Below, one piece after another: positions 23,494-32,384 of a stretch of DNA of 34,137 bases. Within the stretch, counting starts at the first letter, position 1; each line of letters begins with the position of its first letter. A program made the translations under genes and the position numbers. The notes under the pieces were generated by a model. It saw only the letters and a list, made by a program, of their open reading frames with translations, was not told the origin of the DNA and ran no database searches. Source of the DNA: Rhabdochlamydiaceae bacterium (GTDB lineage Bacteria; Chlamydiota; Chlamydiia; Chlamydiales; Rhabdochlamydiaceae); assembly GCA_017994195.1 (NCBI GenBank), contig JAGOLG010000006.1, positions 1-34,137 on the forward strand, in the 5' to 3' direction.

Positions 23494-24045
23494 ATGAAAT
23501 ATTATCAAAAAGTGTTGTTTGCTATACTCTGCGGAGTTTGTTTTTGTACCATTGGACTAGAAGCTAAGTCGTTTGCTCAAAGTATGGCTATTGATCCTTC
23601 TGGCGCCGGCGTGGCTGTGTGGAACACAAAAATGAATACCTTCAATTCAGTTCAGGCCGCGGCGATCTCCTCATCAGGAGTATGGTCTCTCCCAGTAACT
23701 CTGTCTAATCCCGGAGTGGATACTACATTTCCTTTGGTTGTGGTCGATTCAAGCGGAAATGCTATCGCCATGTGGTCTGAGTTTGATTCTGTAATGCTAG
23801 TGAACACCTTACAAATAGCAATTCTTCCTTTTGGAGGATCTTGGACGAGCCCTTTGATGATTTCATCGCCTACTGAGGATGTTGCTTCGTTTAGCGCTTC
23901 AGATACTCCCCCCTACACTCTGGTGATGAATAATACAGGGACTATCGTTGCCGTTTGGAGTGCCTTTGTAGGAGCGGATTTAGTCATTCGTTCTGCCAAC
24001 TTCAACAACAGTCTCTGGTCATTCCCTCAAACAGTTTCTCCATAA
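23494..24045 (+). CDS. Short secreted repeat protein, beta-propeller-like (183 aa)
   Basis: A signal peptide (KVLFAILCGVCFCTIGLEA) is followed by about three copies of a roughly 50-residue unit. Its core is AxD-x-SG-x-AxAVW..., seen as AIDPSGAGVAVWN, VVDSSGNAIAMWS and VMNNTGTIVAVWS. Each is followed by a strand with NTLQIAI or VIRSANF and then SWTSP, VWSLP or LWSFP. This resembles bacterial beta-propeller-type repeat proteins, which usually need six to eight blades for a closed ring, so this one is short. It may oligomerise or be a shortened copy of a larger paralogue. The Shine-Dalgarno AGGAG six bases before the ATG is good. The stop is 22 bases before the glycosyltransferase gene on the same strand. 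Confidence 0.72.
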   Translation: MKYYQKVLFAILCGVCFCTIGLEAKSFAQSMAIDPSGAGVAVWNTKMNTFNSVQAAAISSSGVWSLPVTLSNPGVDTTFPLVVVDSSGNAIAMWSEFDSVMLVNTLQIAILPFGGSWTSPLMISSPTEDVASFSASDTPPYTLVMNNTGTIVAVWSAFVGADLVIRSANFNNSLWSFPQTVSP

Positions 24046-24067
24046 GCAATACTGGAGTTAAAGTATC

Positions 24068-25261
24068 ATGTTGAAGTGGATTGGATTTGTTGTCTTGACC
24101 TTGATAGCTGGTGTTTACATGTTTTACACCCGCAATCAGGCGGCAGCGATACAACAACCTCGTAAGATTTGCCTCAACATGATCGTTAAAAATGAAAGCG
24201 CGGTCATCAGAAGATGTATAGATTCTGTCAGACCGCTCATTGATTATTGGGTCATTGTCGATACAGGTTCAACAGATGGAACACAAAAGATCATCAAAAA
24301 TCATCTGAAGGATATCCCTGGTGAGCTTTATCAGCGGCCTTGGAAAAATTTTGAGCATAACCGAAATGAAGCTCTGGAGTTTGCAAAGGGGAAATCGGAC
24401 TACATCCTTTTCATGGATGCCGATGATATTTTAGACTATGAAGAGGGATTTGAGCTGCCAGCCCTTGAAAAAGATCGCTATGATATGTGGCAAGGGACAA
24501 ACGATTTTGCTTCTTTAAAACCACAGCTGGTCAAATCAAATAAGCCATGGAAATGGGTTGGAGTGACCCATGAATATCTAAACTGTGATGAGCCGTTTTT
24601 CTCTGAGACATTGAATAAAGTCCGTTATATCACCGGCAGCGATGGAGCAAGCCGCTCTGATCCTAAAAAGTTTTACAAAAACATAGAGCTTCTCGAGGAA
24701 GGTTTGAAAAAAGAACCCAATAACCATCGGTATGTTTTCTATATGGCTGAAAGTTATCGTGATGCTGGAGAAAAAATCAAGGCTCTAGAGTGGTACCAAA
24801 AAGTCGTCGACATGAGAGGGTGGGACCAAGAGATGTTTTATGCCCTTTTACAGATCGGACACTTGCTTCGCTCTTTAGGATTTCCCTCCTCTGTTATCAT
24901 CGAAAGCTACCAACGAGCGCACCATTTCCGTCCTCACAGAATAGAGCCGCTTTACTATATGGCTCAGCTTTATAATGAGCAGCAAGATTACGAAAAAGCG
25001 TATTTCTGCATAAAAGCAGCCCAGAATATCCCGAAGCCTGACCAGAAAGATGTGCTTTTCAATGAATTTTGGATTGAAAAGTATGGCCTTCTTTTTCAGC
25101 TGTCGATTTGCTCCTATTACTTGAAATATTATGATGAATCGCTGAAGGCCTGCGACGATGTCATTTCTTTGCAAGACATCCCTGAAGCCATCAAACAACA
25201 AGCAGTCATCAACCGATCATTTGCTGTTTCGGGGCTAGCTAGCGTCTCCGTTGGTGATTAA
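24068..25261 (+). CDS. Membrane-anchored family 2 glycosyltransferase with TPR-like C-terminus
   Basis: This GT-A fold sugar transferase has a single N-terminal hydrophobic anchor (about 4-20). The catalytic domain follows with CLNMIVKNESAVIRRC (35-50), the nucleotide-binding DTGSTDGT (65-72) and the metal-binding DADD (117-120). From about residue 205 there are helical pairs with TPR spacing (for example YVFYMAESYRDAGEKIKALEWY and YYMAQLYNEQQDYEKAYF), an arrangement seen in SunS-like peptide or protein glycosyltransferases. The donor and acceptor are unknown. It sits among surface proteins, one of which is a Thr-rich collagen, so surface-protein O-glycosylation is a reasonable hypothesis. 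It is 22 bases downstream of the short repeat protein and probably in the same transcript. Confidence 0.88.
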   Translation: MLKWIGFVVLTLIAGVYMFYTRNQAAAIQQPRKICLNMIVKNESAVIRRCIDSVRPLIDYWVIVDTGSTDGTQKIIKNHLKDIPGELYQRPWKNFEHNRNEALEFAKGKSDYILFMDADDILDYEEGFELPALEKDRYDMWQGTNDFASLKPQLVKSNKPWKWVGVTHEYLNCDEPFFSETLNKVRYITGSDGASRSDPKKFYKNIELLEEGLKKEPNNHRYVFYMAESYRDAGEKIKALEWYQKVVDMRGWDQEMFYALLQIGHLLRSLGFPSSVIIESYQRAHHFRPHRIEPLYYMAQLYNEQQDYEKAYFCIKAAQNIPKPDQKDVLFNEFWIEKYGLLFQLSICSYYLKYYDESLKACDDVISLQDIPEAIKQQAVINRSFAVSGLASVSVGD

Positions 25262-25317
25262 GAGAACGTTGCCACCATTCCCGCTGTGAATTTCTTGAGT
25301 AAATTCTGAAAAAAAAA

Positions 25318-25346
25318 TTGTGATTATTAAATAAAAGCCATATATT
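25318..25346 (+). promoter_or_regulatory. Promoter for the large DUF11/cadherin-like gene
   Basis: TTGTGA (25318-25323), a 17-base spacer and TATATT (25341-25346). The predicted start is near 25353, giving a leader of about 20 bases that holds the AAGGA ribosome-binding site. Spacing and -10 are close to ideal. Confidence 0.6.
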
Positions 25347-25372
25347 CACACGCCCATCAAAAAAGGAATGCT

Positions 25373-28300
25373 ATGACTATGCTTGCTCCATCGCTGAAAT
25401 ATCTATTTCGATCGATCTGTGTTTTTTTCTTTTTCTTAACTTCTCTGGACGCCACTTACGTAAGTGTGTATAACACCATTACCAATGGTGGGATTGCCTT
25501 TACTGGAAACACTTTGGGCCTCGATAAAACCACCAACCAGAGTAATCCTGGCATTACAGGTTCAATAGGCGCTTTTATCTCTCAGGATAACTCTCAACAT
25601 GTAGGCACTTTTCCTACGCCTCCTCCTGGAACAACTCTCGACTATACAAAGAACGGCTCTCTTGCTTACTTGGATCTTCCTCCAGGCAGCGTCGTTATTC
25701 ATGCAGAATTAATTTGGTCTGGCAGTTATGGGTATAATCAATCACCCTATTCATCGACCAACGCTGACATCACATTATCTCTTGTGGACGCAACAAGTGT
25801 CTCATTTATCACTCCTGATAGTGTATCTCATTCAGTCAGTCCAAAACCCAATTATCCGAGTGGTACCGGTCAATCAAGAACAGCTAATAGTACAGGTACA
25901 AACGTGCCTGATGGAGGATTTTATGTAAGAAGCCAAGACGTCACAGCCCTTGTTGCTGCCGATGTTGCAGCTTTTGTCGCAGCAGATCCAACAGCCTCCT
26001 ATAGCAAAGCTTATATCACTGGAAATGTACCAGGCACAACCAATCCAAATGAAAATAATCTTAATTGTGCAGGATGGACACTTGCTGTTGCTTATTCTAA
26101 TCCTAATATGCTCACGAGCAACTTATCACTCTATGTGGCCTGTGAAGGCGTAGATCAAGGAACACCGCCAGCCCCTGTACAAGTTTCTGGTTTTACAACT
26201 CCCAGTTCCGGCGTTATATTAGCCAAATTGTTTTCAAGCGCCCTCGAAGGAGATGCAGTTCTCACAGGCGATCAATTTAAAGCAGGTCCCAATACTACAA
26301 ATCCTCCTACGAACGTTCTCTCTGGCACCAATAACCCATCAAATAATTTTTTTGCTTCTCAGATCAATACTCTGCTTAACTTCACGACAGATGTAACCAG
26401 CGGTAAACTTGTTCAGTCGGGCTCTGGGTTACTCGACACAAGAGGCTCTTTTGGTTCATTAAATTCCAATGCTGCTACTGGTACAAATGTGACCGGCAAT
26501 AGACAAGGATATGATATCACCTGCGTCGATCTTTCCAGCGCGCTTGTCCACAATCAGACTCAGCTCTACACACAGGGAACGACGAATCAAGATGTATATA
26601 CGGTCAATGCCTTAGGTTTGCAGATTCAGACACAGGCCCCCATTATCCAATCTATGAAAGCTGCCTCATCCACAACCATTGCTAAAATAGGAGATAGTCT
26701 TACTTTTACAATCACCTTTACGAACATTGGAGAAGGAACTGCGACGGATCTAGTGTTTTTTGACAACTTACCTGCTGGTTTAACATTTACTTCAGGGAGC
26801 TTTACTCTTTCGTATAATGATAGTTTTCCAATAGGAATTCCTATTGTTGAAAACGATCTTATTACAGGTGTAGACTTAAGTTCTTATATTCCTAGCTTTA
26901 AGCCACAAGATACCGCCACTATTGTATTCGATGTATCTGTGAAAGAAATCAATGATAGTTATGTCAATTTCGCAACGATTGATTATAATTTTGTACCATT
27001 TTCGACGCCTATTCCTCTTACCAGTCAAACAAATTTGGTTACGATAACAGGACCTAAGTCTCCTGCACCCATTGCAAATGATGATGCCTATACAACTGTA
27101 GTAAACACAACATTGAATGTTTGTGCCCCCGGCGTTCTTGGAAATGATTCGGGCACAGCTATTTTCGTCTTTGCATATGATACTACAACAACCCAGGGCG
27201 GCTCCATTTCCATGTCACCCAATGGTAGTTTTAGTTATGTTCCCCCAACTGATTTTTCAGGCTCGGGGTCCAATGTTGATACCTTCACCTACACCATTCA
27301 CGACTGTGAAGGTCGCTCTGCAGGCCCAGTAACCGTTAGACTGACTGTTACACCTCTTGCGATGAATGATTCAGGGCAGGTTGCTGCAAATACCCCCCTA
27401 AATCAACTGACCAGCGTCTTTGCTAATGATCACGGATCCGGGCCTTTTTTATTAGCCAGTTATACACAGCCTACTCAAATGGGTAGTACCGTAACTGTTA
27501 ATGCAGATGGTACATATACCTACACACCAGCAACGCAATTTTCAGGAACAGACACCTTCACTTATACAGCTCAAGATACTTCAGGGCAGCAAACAACAGC
27601 GGTTGTCACAATCGATGTCCTTTCAGCCGCCGAAGATGATTTTGGAACAACGCCAGCCAACACTACGCTTAATGGAACATCAGTCTTTAGCAACGATCCA
27701 TCTGTTGGAACTCTTACTGGCTGGCAAAATCCTTCCTCCAAGGGCGGTGTAGTGACCATGATCTCATCGGGTCCCAATGCCGGAGATTACACTTACGAAC
27801 CTCCAACTAATTATTCAGGTCTAGATACATTTACCTATATTGTAAGCGATGGTGTACATCCGCCAGTGGTTGCAGTCGTGCATATTACTGTGCTTCCATT
27901 GGCCAATCCTGATACAGCCACTACTTTTACTAACGTTGTCTTAAATCAGGGTGCATCCGTCCTTGCTACTGATGCGGGTGTGGGCCTGGTCGTAGATAGT
28001 TATGATGGATCTACTGTACAAGATGGAACGGTTGCAATGAACCCAACTGGTACTTATACATATACTCCGCCTTTGAACTTCACAGGCATTGATTCTTTTA
28101 CCTATACGCTCAGAGATCAGGCCCCTATTATGTCCACTCCTATGCTAAAAGTTGTAGCTGCAAATACCTCCACAACTACAGTCATTATCAATGTACTCCC
28201 CCTTGCAAACAATGACTCGGCAATGACCATGGTCAACACCCCTCTAAATGGGCCGAGTGTTCTGACTAATGATACTCCAAGTACAGTGACAGTCACAGGT

Positions 28301-28750
28301 GTCAGTCCTACAACTGTTCCAGGAAGCTTTGTTTCTATGAATGCTGATGGAACCTATCTGTATATCCCTCCGCCAAATTATGTGGGACAGGACTTCTTTA
28401 CATATTTTACAGTAAATTCTGTGGGTGATACGACCTCTGCTGTGGTAACTATTACGATCATTGGGAATGGACCACCAGAACCAAACAATTTTATCGGCAA
28501 AATTGATAAATGCAAATTTCTCAATAAAACAGATTATAAGCTCCTAGCCACATGGAATGCGCCAAACAATTCAACAATCGCGTCTTACAGAATCTACCGC
28601 AATGGAAAACTCATCAAGGAAGTTTCTGCAGAAGCGCCTCTTATTTTTGAGGCCTGTTCTAAGTCAAGAAGTCAACTGAGTGGTTATGAAATTACAGCTG
28701 TGGACTTTAATGGAATAGAAAGTACTGGCGTAAAATTAAGGATTAATTGA
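25373..28750 (+). CDS. Large secreted DUF11 protein with five cadherin/Ig-like tandem repeats (1125 aa)
   Basis: The N-terminal hydrophobic segment (YLFRSICVFFFFLTSLDA) is a signal peptide. Residues about 35-420 match the N-terminal region of the protein at 19303-21336 (GNTLGLDK, AELIWSGSYGY, RQGYDITCVD). A DUF11-type domain spans about 422-560 (KIGDSLTFTITFTN). Five repeats of roughly 90-100 residues fill about 565-1036. Each opens with an (A/N)-x-D-(D/S)... then (V/S)x(N/T)ND, and carries a G-x-(Y/F)-x-Y-x-P-P...F-x-G-x-D-x-F-T-Y core, the pattern of VCBS/tandem-95/Big_9 Ig-like adhesin modules. The C-terminal Fn3-like domain (about 1038-1125, from KCKFLNKTDYKLLATW) is shared with the paralogue. 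Its likely role is a long surface stalk or adhesin. AAGGA six bases before the ATG supports the start. Confidence 0.88.
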   Translation: MTMLAPSLKYLFRSICVFFFFLTSLDATYVSVYNTITNGGIAFTGNTLGLDKTTNQSNPGITGSIGAFISQDNSQHVGTFPTPPPGTTLDYTKNGSLAYLDLPPGSVVIHAELIWSGSYGYNQSPYSSTNADITLSLVDATSVSFITPDSVSHSVSPKPNYPSGTGQSRTANSTGTNVPDGGFYVRSQDVTALVAADVAAFVAADPTASYSKAYITGNVPGTTNPNENNLNCAGWTLAVAYSNPNMLTSNLSLYVACEGVDQGTPPAPVQVSGFTTPSSGVILAKLFSSALEGDAVLTGDQFKAGPNTTNPPTNVLSGTNNPSNNFFASQINTLLNFTTDVTSGKLVQSGSGLLDTRGSFGSLNSNAATGTNVTGNRQGYDITCVDLSSALVHNQTQLYTQGTTNQDVYTVNALGLQIQTQAPIIQSMKAASSTTIAKIGDSLTFTITFTNIGEGTATDLVFFDNLPAGLTFTSGSFTLSYNDSFPIGIPIVENDLITGVDLSSYIPSFKPQDTATIVFDVSVKEINDSYVNFATIDYNFVPFSTPIPLTSQTNLVTITGPKSPAPIANDDAYTTVVNTTLNVCAPGVLGNDSGTAIFVFAYDTTTTQGGSISMSPNGSFSYVPPTDFSGSGSNVDTFTYTIHDCEGRSAGPVTVRLTVTPLAMNDSGQVAANTPLNQLTSVFANDHGSGPFLLASYTQPTQMGSTVTVNADGTYTYTPATQFSGTDTFTYTAQDTSGQQTTAVVTIDVLSAAEDDFGTTPANTTLNGTSVFSNDPSVGTLTGWQNPSSKGGVVTMISSGPNAGDYTYEPPTNYSGLDTFTYIVSDGVHPPVVAVVHITVLPLANPDTATTFTNVVLNQGASVLATDAGVGLVVDSYDGSTVQDGTVAMNPTGTYTYTPPLNFTGIDSFTYTLRDQAPIMSTPMLKVVAANTSTTTVIINVLPLANNDSAMTMVNTPLNGPSVLTNDTPSTVTVTGVSPTTVPGSFVSMNADGTYLYIPPPNYVGQDFFTYFTVNSVGDTTSAVVTITIIGNGPPEPNNFIGKIDKCKFLNKTDYKLLATWNAPNNSTIASYRIYRNGKLIKEVSAEAPLIFEACSKSRSQLSGYEITAVDFNGIESTGVKLRIN
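27065..28470 (+). repeat. Five tandem Ig/cadherin-like protein repeats
   Basis: The units start near 27065, 27356, 27627, 27894 and 28200. Each contains a Y-x-P-P or Y-T-P-A strand followed about seven residues later by D-x-F-T-Y. The copies differ at many positions, so this is a protein-level repeat rather than recent DNA duplication. The block lies between the DUF11 and C-terminal domains, exactly where the paralogue at 19303 has none. Confidence 0.85.
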
Positions 28751-28777
28751 TCGCCATGCACAGCTTTAGAATAGAGT

Positions 28778-28806
28778 TTGACTACACAATGAAAAATCTT
28801 TATACA
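28778..28806 (+). promoter_or_regulatory. Promoter for the Gly-rich autotransporter
   Basis: TTGACT (28778-28783), a 17-base spacer and TATACA (28801-28806) lie just after the stop of the previous gene. Transcription would start near 28813, leaving about 20 bases of leader with the GAGAGGA ribosome-binding site. It is one of the two best promoter matches in the window. Confidence 0.65.
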
Positions 28807-28832
28807 GAAGCATTCTTACCTGAGAGGAAACG

Positions 28833-31800
28833 ATGACCTGGAAAGAACTGCTAGCAACTTTAACATGTGTAACATCTTGCTCGATGCTTTATTCAGCAAA
28901 TGTAGCAACCGATGCTCAATTAGAAGCAGCTATTATAACAGCCAATGGCGGCGGTGATGCAACCATCAACTTCCAGAACAGCATCACATTGACAAATACT
29001 ATTTCTCCGAACTTACGTCCCATCAATACCAACACGGATTTCACACCGGCGGCCAATGTAATCACGATTAATGGAGGCGGTTTTACACTTAATGGAGCAA
29101 GTGCATTTCGCGGCTTTTTTGTTCGCGGCGGGACTGTGACGATCAATAACTTAACTTTCGGTAACACTTTTAGCAAAGGAGGCAATGGTGGGCAATTCGG
29201 CGGGGGCGGGGGAGCTGGTATTGGCGGCGCTCTCATCGTGGGCTCTGGATCTACCGTGTCTTTAGTTAATCCATCCTTCATTAATTCAACAGCACAAGGC
29301 GGCGCTGGCGGTGCAGCAGGAATAACAGGCAGCGATGGAGGACCCGGCGGGGGTGGCGGTCTTGGAGGAGATGGGGGTGCCGGTGGCAATCCTAACTACG
29401 GTGGAGCCGGCGGCGGCGGACTAGACCATGCTGGCGGTAACATATATTCTAACCTCTCATTTGGCTATTGGTCAGGCGCTGGCGGCGGCGGCGTTGGATT
29501 TATCGGTGGTGATAATACAGGAGATGCTGTTCCAGGAACGGGAAATGGTGGAGATAATTGGGCTGGTAATAACGGCGGCGCTGCTGGTAATAGTTTTGGT
29601 AATGATGGCTTGCCAGGAGGAAACGGCGGCGGCGGTGGTGGTGGCCATGATAGCAGTGCTGCCCCTAAAGGTGGGATTGGTGGCGCAGGGGGTATTGGCG
29701 GTGGTGGAGGCGGAAGCGGAGCAGGGCCTCAAAATGCAAGTCCTGGCGGAGCAGGCGGTGACTTTGGCGGCGGTGGCGGTGGATCCAACTATGGTAATAT
29801 CGGTGGAGCCGGCGGCATGTTTGGCGGTGGCGGTGCTGGTGGAACCACTTTCAACGCACCCTATTTTGCTGACGGAGGAATGGGAGGTGCAGGAGGTTTT
29901 GGAGGAGGAGCTGGCGGCGGCGGTGGAACAACTACGACATCGGGGTTTTCTCCAGGGCAAGGTGGAATAGGAGGCTTTGGCGGCGGGAATGGTGATATAG
30001 GTGGATTGAGTTTAGCGGATCCTTCTCCTAACGGAGCCGGCGGTGGCGGAGCAGCTTTCGGTGGCGCTATTTTTATGCAAAATGGCTCAACTCTTACACT
30101 TTCAGGCACTCCAAGTTTCTCTGGAAGTTTGTCAACACCAGGCTCAGGAGGCGGCGGCGCTGCTACCGGTGGATCGGCATTCGGCGTTGACATCTTTATG
30201 ATGTCCAGCTCACAACTAACCTTTGACAATACGAATAATTTAATCTTGGCTAATCCTATTCAAAGCGATGGAGGTGTAGGTGGTGGAAGTACGGCAGCAG
30301 GAGGGTTAACAAAATCCAATACCGGAATACTCGACTTTGCAACCAATAACTTAAGTAATACGTACACAGGAACAACAACCATCAGTAACGGTTCTCTAGC
30401 TATTGCAAGCAACTTAGGCTTGGGTGCGGCTACAAATGGTCTTGCAATGAATACAACTGCAGGATCTCCAACACTTACAATTGTCGGAAACGTTACAACT
30501 GCTAGGACAACGACATTCAGTGGATCAGGTGTTGCTACATTTGCAGTAAATTCAGGATCTTTTACACATAGCGGCGCTCTTCCTCTTGCAGGAGCAAATT
30601 TAGTTGTCAATACAGGAGTAACATCAACCCTATCTGGAATTATCAGCGGAGCTGCAAGCAGCTTAACAAAACAAGGAGCTGGTACGCTCAACCTAACAAA
30701 TGCAAATACTTATACAGGATCGACAACGGTTGATGGAGGGACTCTTGCACTTAATGGCTCAATCACATCGAATACAACCGTGAACTCGGGCGGAACACTT
30801 CAAGGAACTGGCGTGATTACGGGCAATACTACAGTCTTCGGCACCATGTCTCCTGGAAACAGCATTGGAACGTTTACAGTCAATGGAAACTATACCCAAG
30901 GAATGGGCTCAACTTATATCAATGAAATCGATTCCACATCGACTGACTTATTACTTGTGAATGGAAATGTGACGATCCAAAATGGAGCAACTTTTATTCT
31001 TTCGCCTGCTCCCGCTTTTTATCCTCAAGATACGGTTTATGAAGTGATTCAATCAGTGGGTGGTACGGTCTCTGGAGCATTTTCTAATTTCGCTTCGACG
31101 CTTCCTCAGGTTTTTGGACAGCTTTTCTATACTGATAGCACCGTGTATCTTTATATAAACCTCGCTAAATTTCAAAACGTTGCAACAAAAGGAAATGCTC
31201 ATAGAGTGGGGGTGGCTCTTGATACTATCTACGACGCGGGTGGCAGTGATTTAGATGCTCTCTTTATGAGTCTAGTCGCTTTAACCGATCAGCAGCTCAT
31301 CTATGCTTTAGATCAGCTGCATCCGGCTCTTTTTAAAGGAATGGCTGTAGTTCAGCAAAATAATATAGTCAAAGTGCACGATGCTTTAGGATATCGATTC
31401 CAAAATGTTCTAGACAACACCTACTGCAAATTTAAAAAAGAGTGTGTAAAAACAACTCAACCTTCATGGGAGGAAGAAGATAATATTCCTCCATCTAAAT
31501 TTAAAAATTGCAAACAATTTAAGCCTGAAAAGAAATTCGTCGAGATTTGGGTCAGCGGACTGGGAGATTTTTTAACTCAAGACAACACCCATTTTGCGAG
31601 CAGTCCGCAAATAGGATATCGTAATGTGACTGGCGGCGCGGTCGGTGGAATAGATTTTAACTTCAAAGAACATTACTACGTAGGAGCCCTAGGCGCCTAT
31701 ACGCATTCTGATATAGATTGGAGAGAACATAAAGGCAGCGGCGACATCAACAGCAGCTATGCAGGCCTCTACGGCTCTGCCATCGGGAAGATTTTTTATG

Positions 31801-32384
31801 GCAATGCCTCGGTTATTCGATCATGGAACAGGTATGAGGCGCACAGAAACATCGTCTTTACAGGAGTGAATAAAGTTGCTCGTCATCAAAACAAAGGCAA
31901 TCAGTTTCTCTCTCATCTTGATACAGGTGCAAACCTTGGAGTAGGAGGTTTCGTCTTAAGACCGTTTGATTCTTTTGATTATATCACAGAGCAAGAGCAT
32001 GATTTTAAAGAGAGAGGAGCTGGCATACTTGATTTGTCTGTTCTTGGAAACAGTTTAAGAATGTACCGGAATGAACTGGGATTGAACTTTGCAAGATGCT
32101 TCTCCTTTCACAGATCCCAGATCATTCTTGATGCAAAACTTAGCTGGGTTCATGAAGAGCGATTAAAAGGCAAGACTGCAACTTCGCAATTTGTAGGAAC
32201 AGGAGTTCACTTTACAACAACGGGCTACTATCCTGATCGCGACCTATTCTCTCCAGGCCTAAGCTTGTCTTTTACCACTTATACTAAAGAACTAAATCTC
32301 ACAGGAACTTTGTATTACAACGGAGAATTTGCCTCTAAGTATGCAGACCAAAGCATCGGCCTGCAGCTAGGAGTTCAATTCTAA
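28833..32384 (+). CDS. Classical (type V) autotransporter with Gly-rich, Pmp/PE-PGRS-like passenger (1183 aa)
   Basis: The N-terminus (MTWKELLATLTCVTSCSMLYSA) is a signal peptide. A short beta-helix-like start (LEAAIITANGGGDATINF) leads into a very Gly-rich region (about 110-450) with GGNGG, GGGGG and AGGxGG runs. It also contains Pmp-like GGA(I/L) motifs (GGALIVGS, GGAIFMQN) and one FINS. Two autotransporter-associated beta-strand (PATR) repeats follow, GILDFATNNLSNTYTGTTTI and LTKQGAGTLNLTNANTYTGS. A beta-helix end (LQGTGVITGN, SPGNSIGTFTVNGNYTQ) and an alpha/linker segment come next. The C-terminal translocator barrel spans about 905-1183, ends in GLQLGVQF, and has the terminal Phe of outer-membrane proteins. 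Its role is surface display, probably adhesion. AGGA before the ATG supports the start. The last 18 bases overlap the convergent gene. Confidence 0.92.
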   Translation: MTWKELLATLTCVTSCSMLYSANVATDAQLEAAIITANGGGDATINFQNSITLTNTISPNLRPINTNTDFTPAANVITINGGGFTLNGASAFRGFFVRGGTVTINNLTFGNTFSKGGNGGQFGGGGGAGIGGALIVGSGSTVSLVNPSFINSTAQGGAGGAAGITGSDGGPGGGGGLGGDGGAGGNPNYGGAGGGGLDHAGGNIYSNLSFGYWSGAGGGGVGFIGGDNTGDAVPGTGNGGDNWAGNNGGAAGNSFGNDGLPGGNGGGGGGGHDSSAAPKGGIGGAGGIGGGGGGSGAGPQNASPGGAGGDFGGGGGGSNYGNIGGAGGMFGGGGAGGTTFNAPYFADGGMGGAGGFGGGAGGGGGTTTTSGFSPGQGGIGGFGGGNGDIGGLSLADPSPNGAGGGGAAFGGAIFMQNGSTLTLSGTPSFSGSLSTPGSGGGGAATGGSAFGVDIFMMSSSQLTFDNTNNLILANPIQSDGGVGGGSTAAGGLTKSNTGILDFATNNLSNTYTGTTTISNGSLAIASNLGLGAATNGLAMNTTAGSPTLTIVGNVTTARTTTFSGSGVATFAVNSGSFTHSGALPLAGANLVVNTGVTSTLSGIISGAASSLTKQGAGTLNLTNANTYTGSTTVDGGTLALNGSITSNTTVNSGGTLQGTGVITGNTTVFGTMSPGNSIGTFTVNGNYTQGMGSTYINEIDSTSTDLLLVNGNVTIQNGATFILSPAPAFYPQDTVYEVIQSVGGTVSGAFSNFASTLPQVFGQLFYTDSTVYLYINLAKFQNVATKGNAHRVGVALDTIYDAGGSDLDALFMSLVALTDQQLIYALDQLHPALFKGMAVVQQNNIVKVHDALGYRFQNVLDNTYCKFKKECVKTTQPSWEEEDNIPPSKFKNCKQFKPEKKFVEIWVSGLGDFLTQDNTHFASSPQIGYRNVTGGAVGGIDFNFKEHYYVGALGAYTHSDIDWREHKGSGDINSSYAGLYGSAIGKIFYGNASVIRSWNRYEAHRNIVFTGVNKVARHQNKGNQFLSHLDTGANLGVGGFVLRPFDSFDYITEQEHDFKERGAGILDLSVLGNSLRMYRNELGLNFARCFSFHRSQIILDAKLSWVHEERLKGKTATSQFVGTGVHFTTTGYYPDRDLFSPGLSLSFTTYTKELNLTGTLYYNGEFASKYADQSIGLQLGVQF
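29165..30190 (+). repeat. Gly-rich low-complexity coding region (GGN repeats)
   Basis: About 1 kb is dominated by GGN codons interspersed with Ala, Asn, Asp and Thr. It has no fixed period, unlike the collagen tract. The opposite strand and other frames show long open Pro- or Ala-rich frames, which are a by-product of the composition. Confidence 0.9.

Noticed and set aside
28916-30691. Long open frames on the minus strand and in other plus frames (Pro-, Ala- and Ser-rich)
   Set aside because: They are shadows of the GGN/GCN-rich autotransporter coding sequence, with no ribosome-binding sites or recognisable domains.
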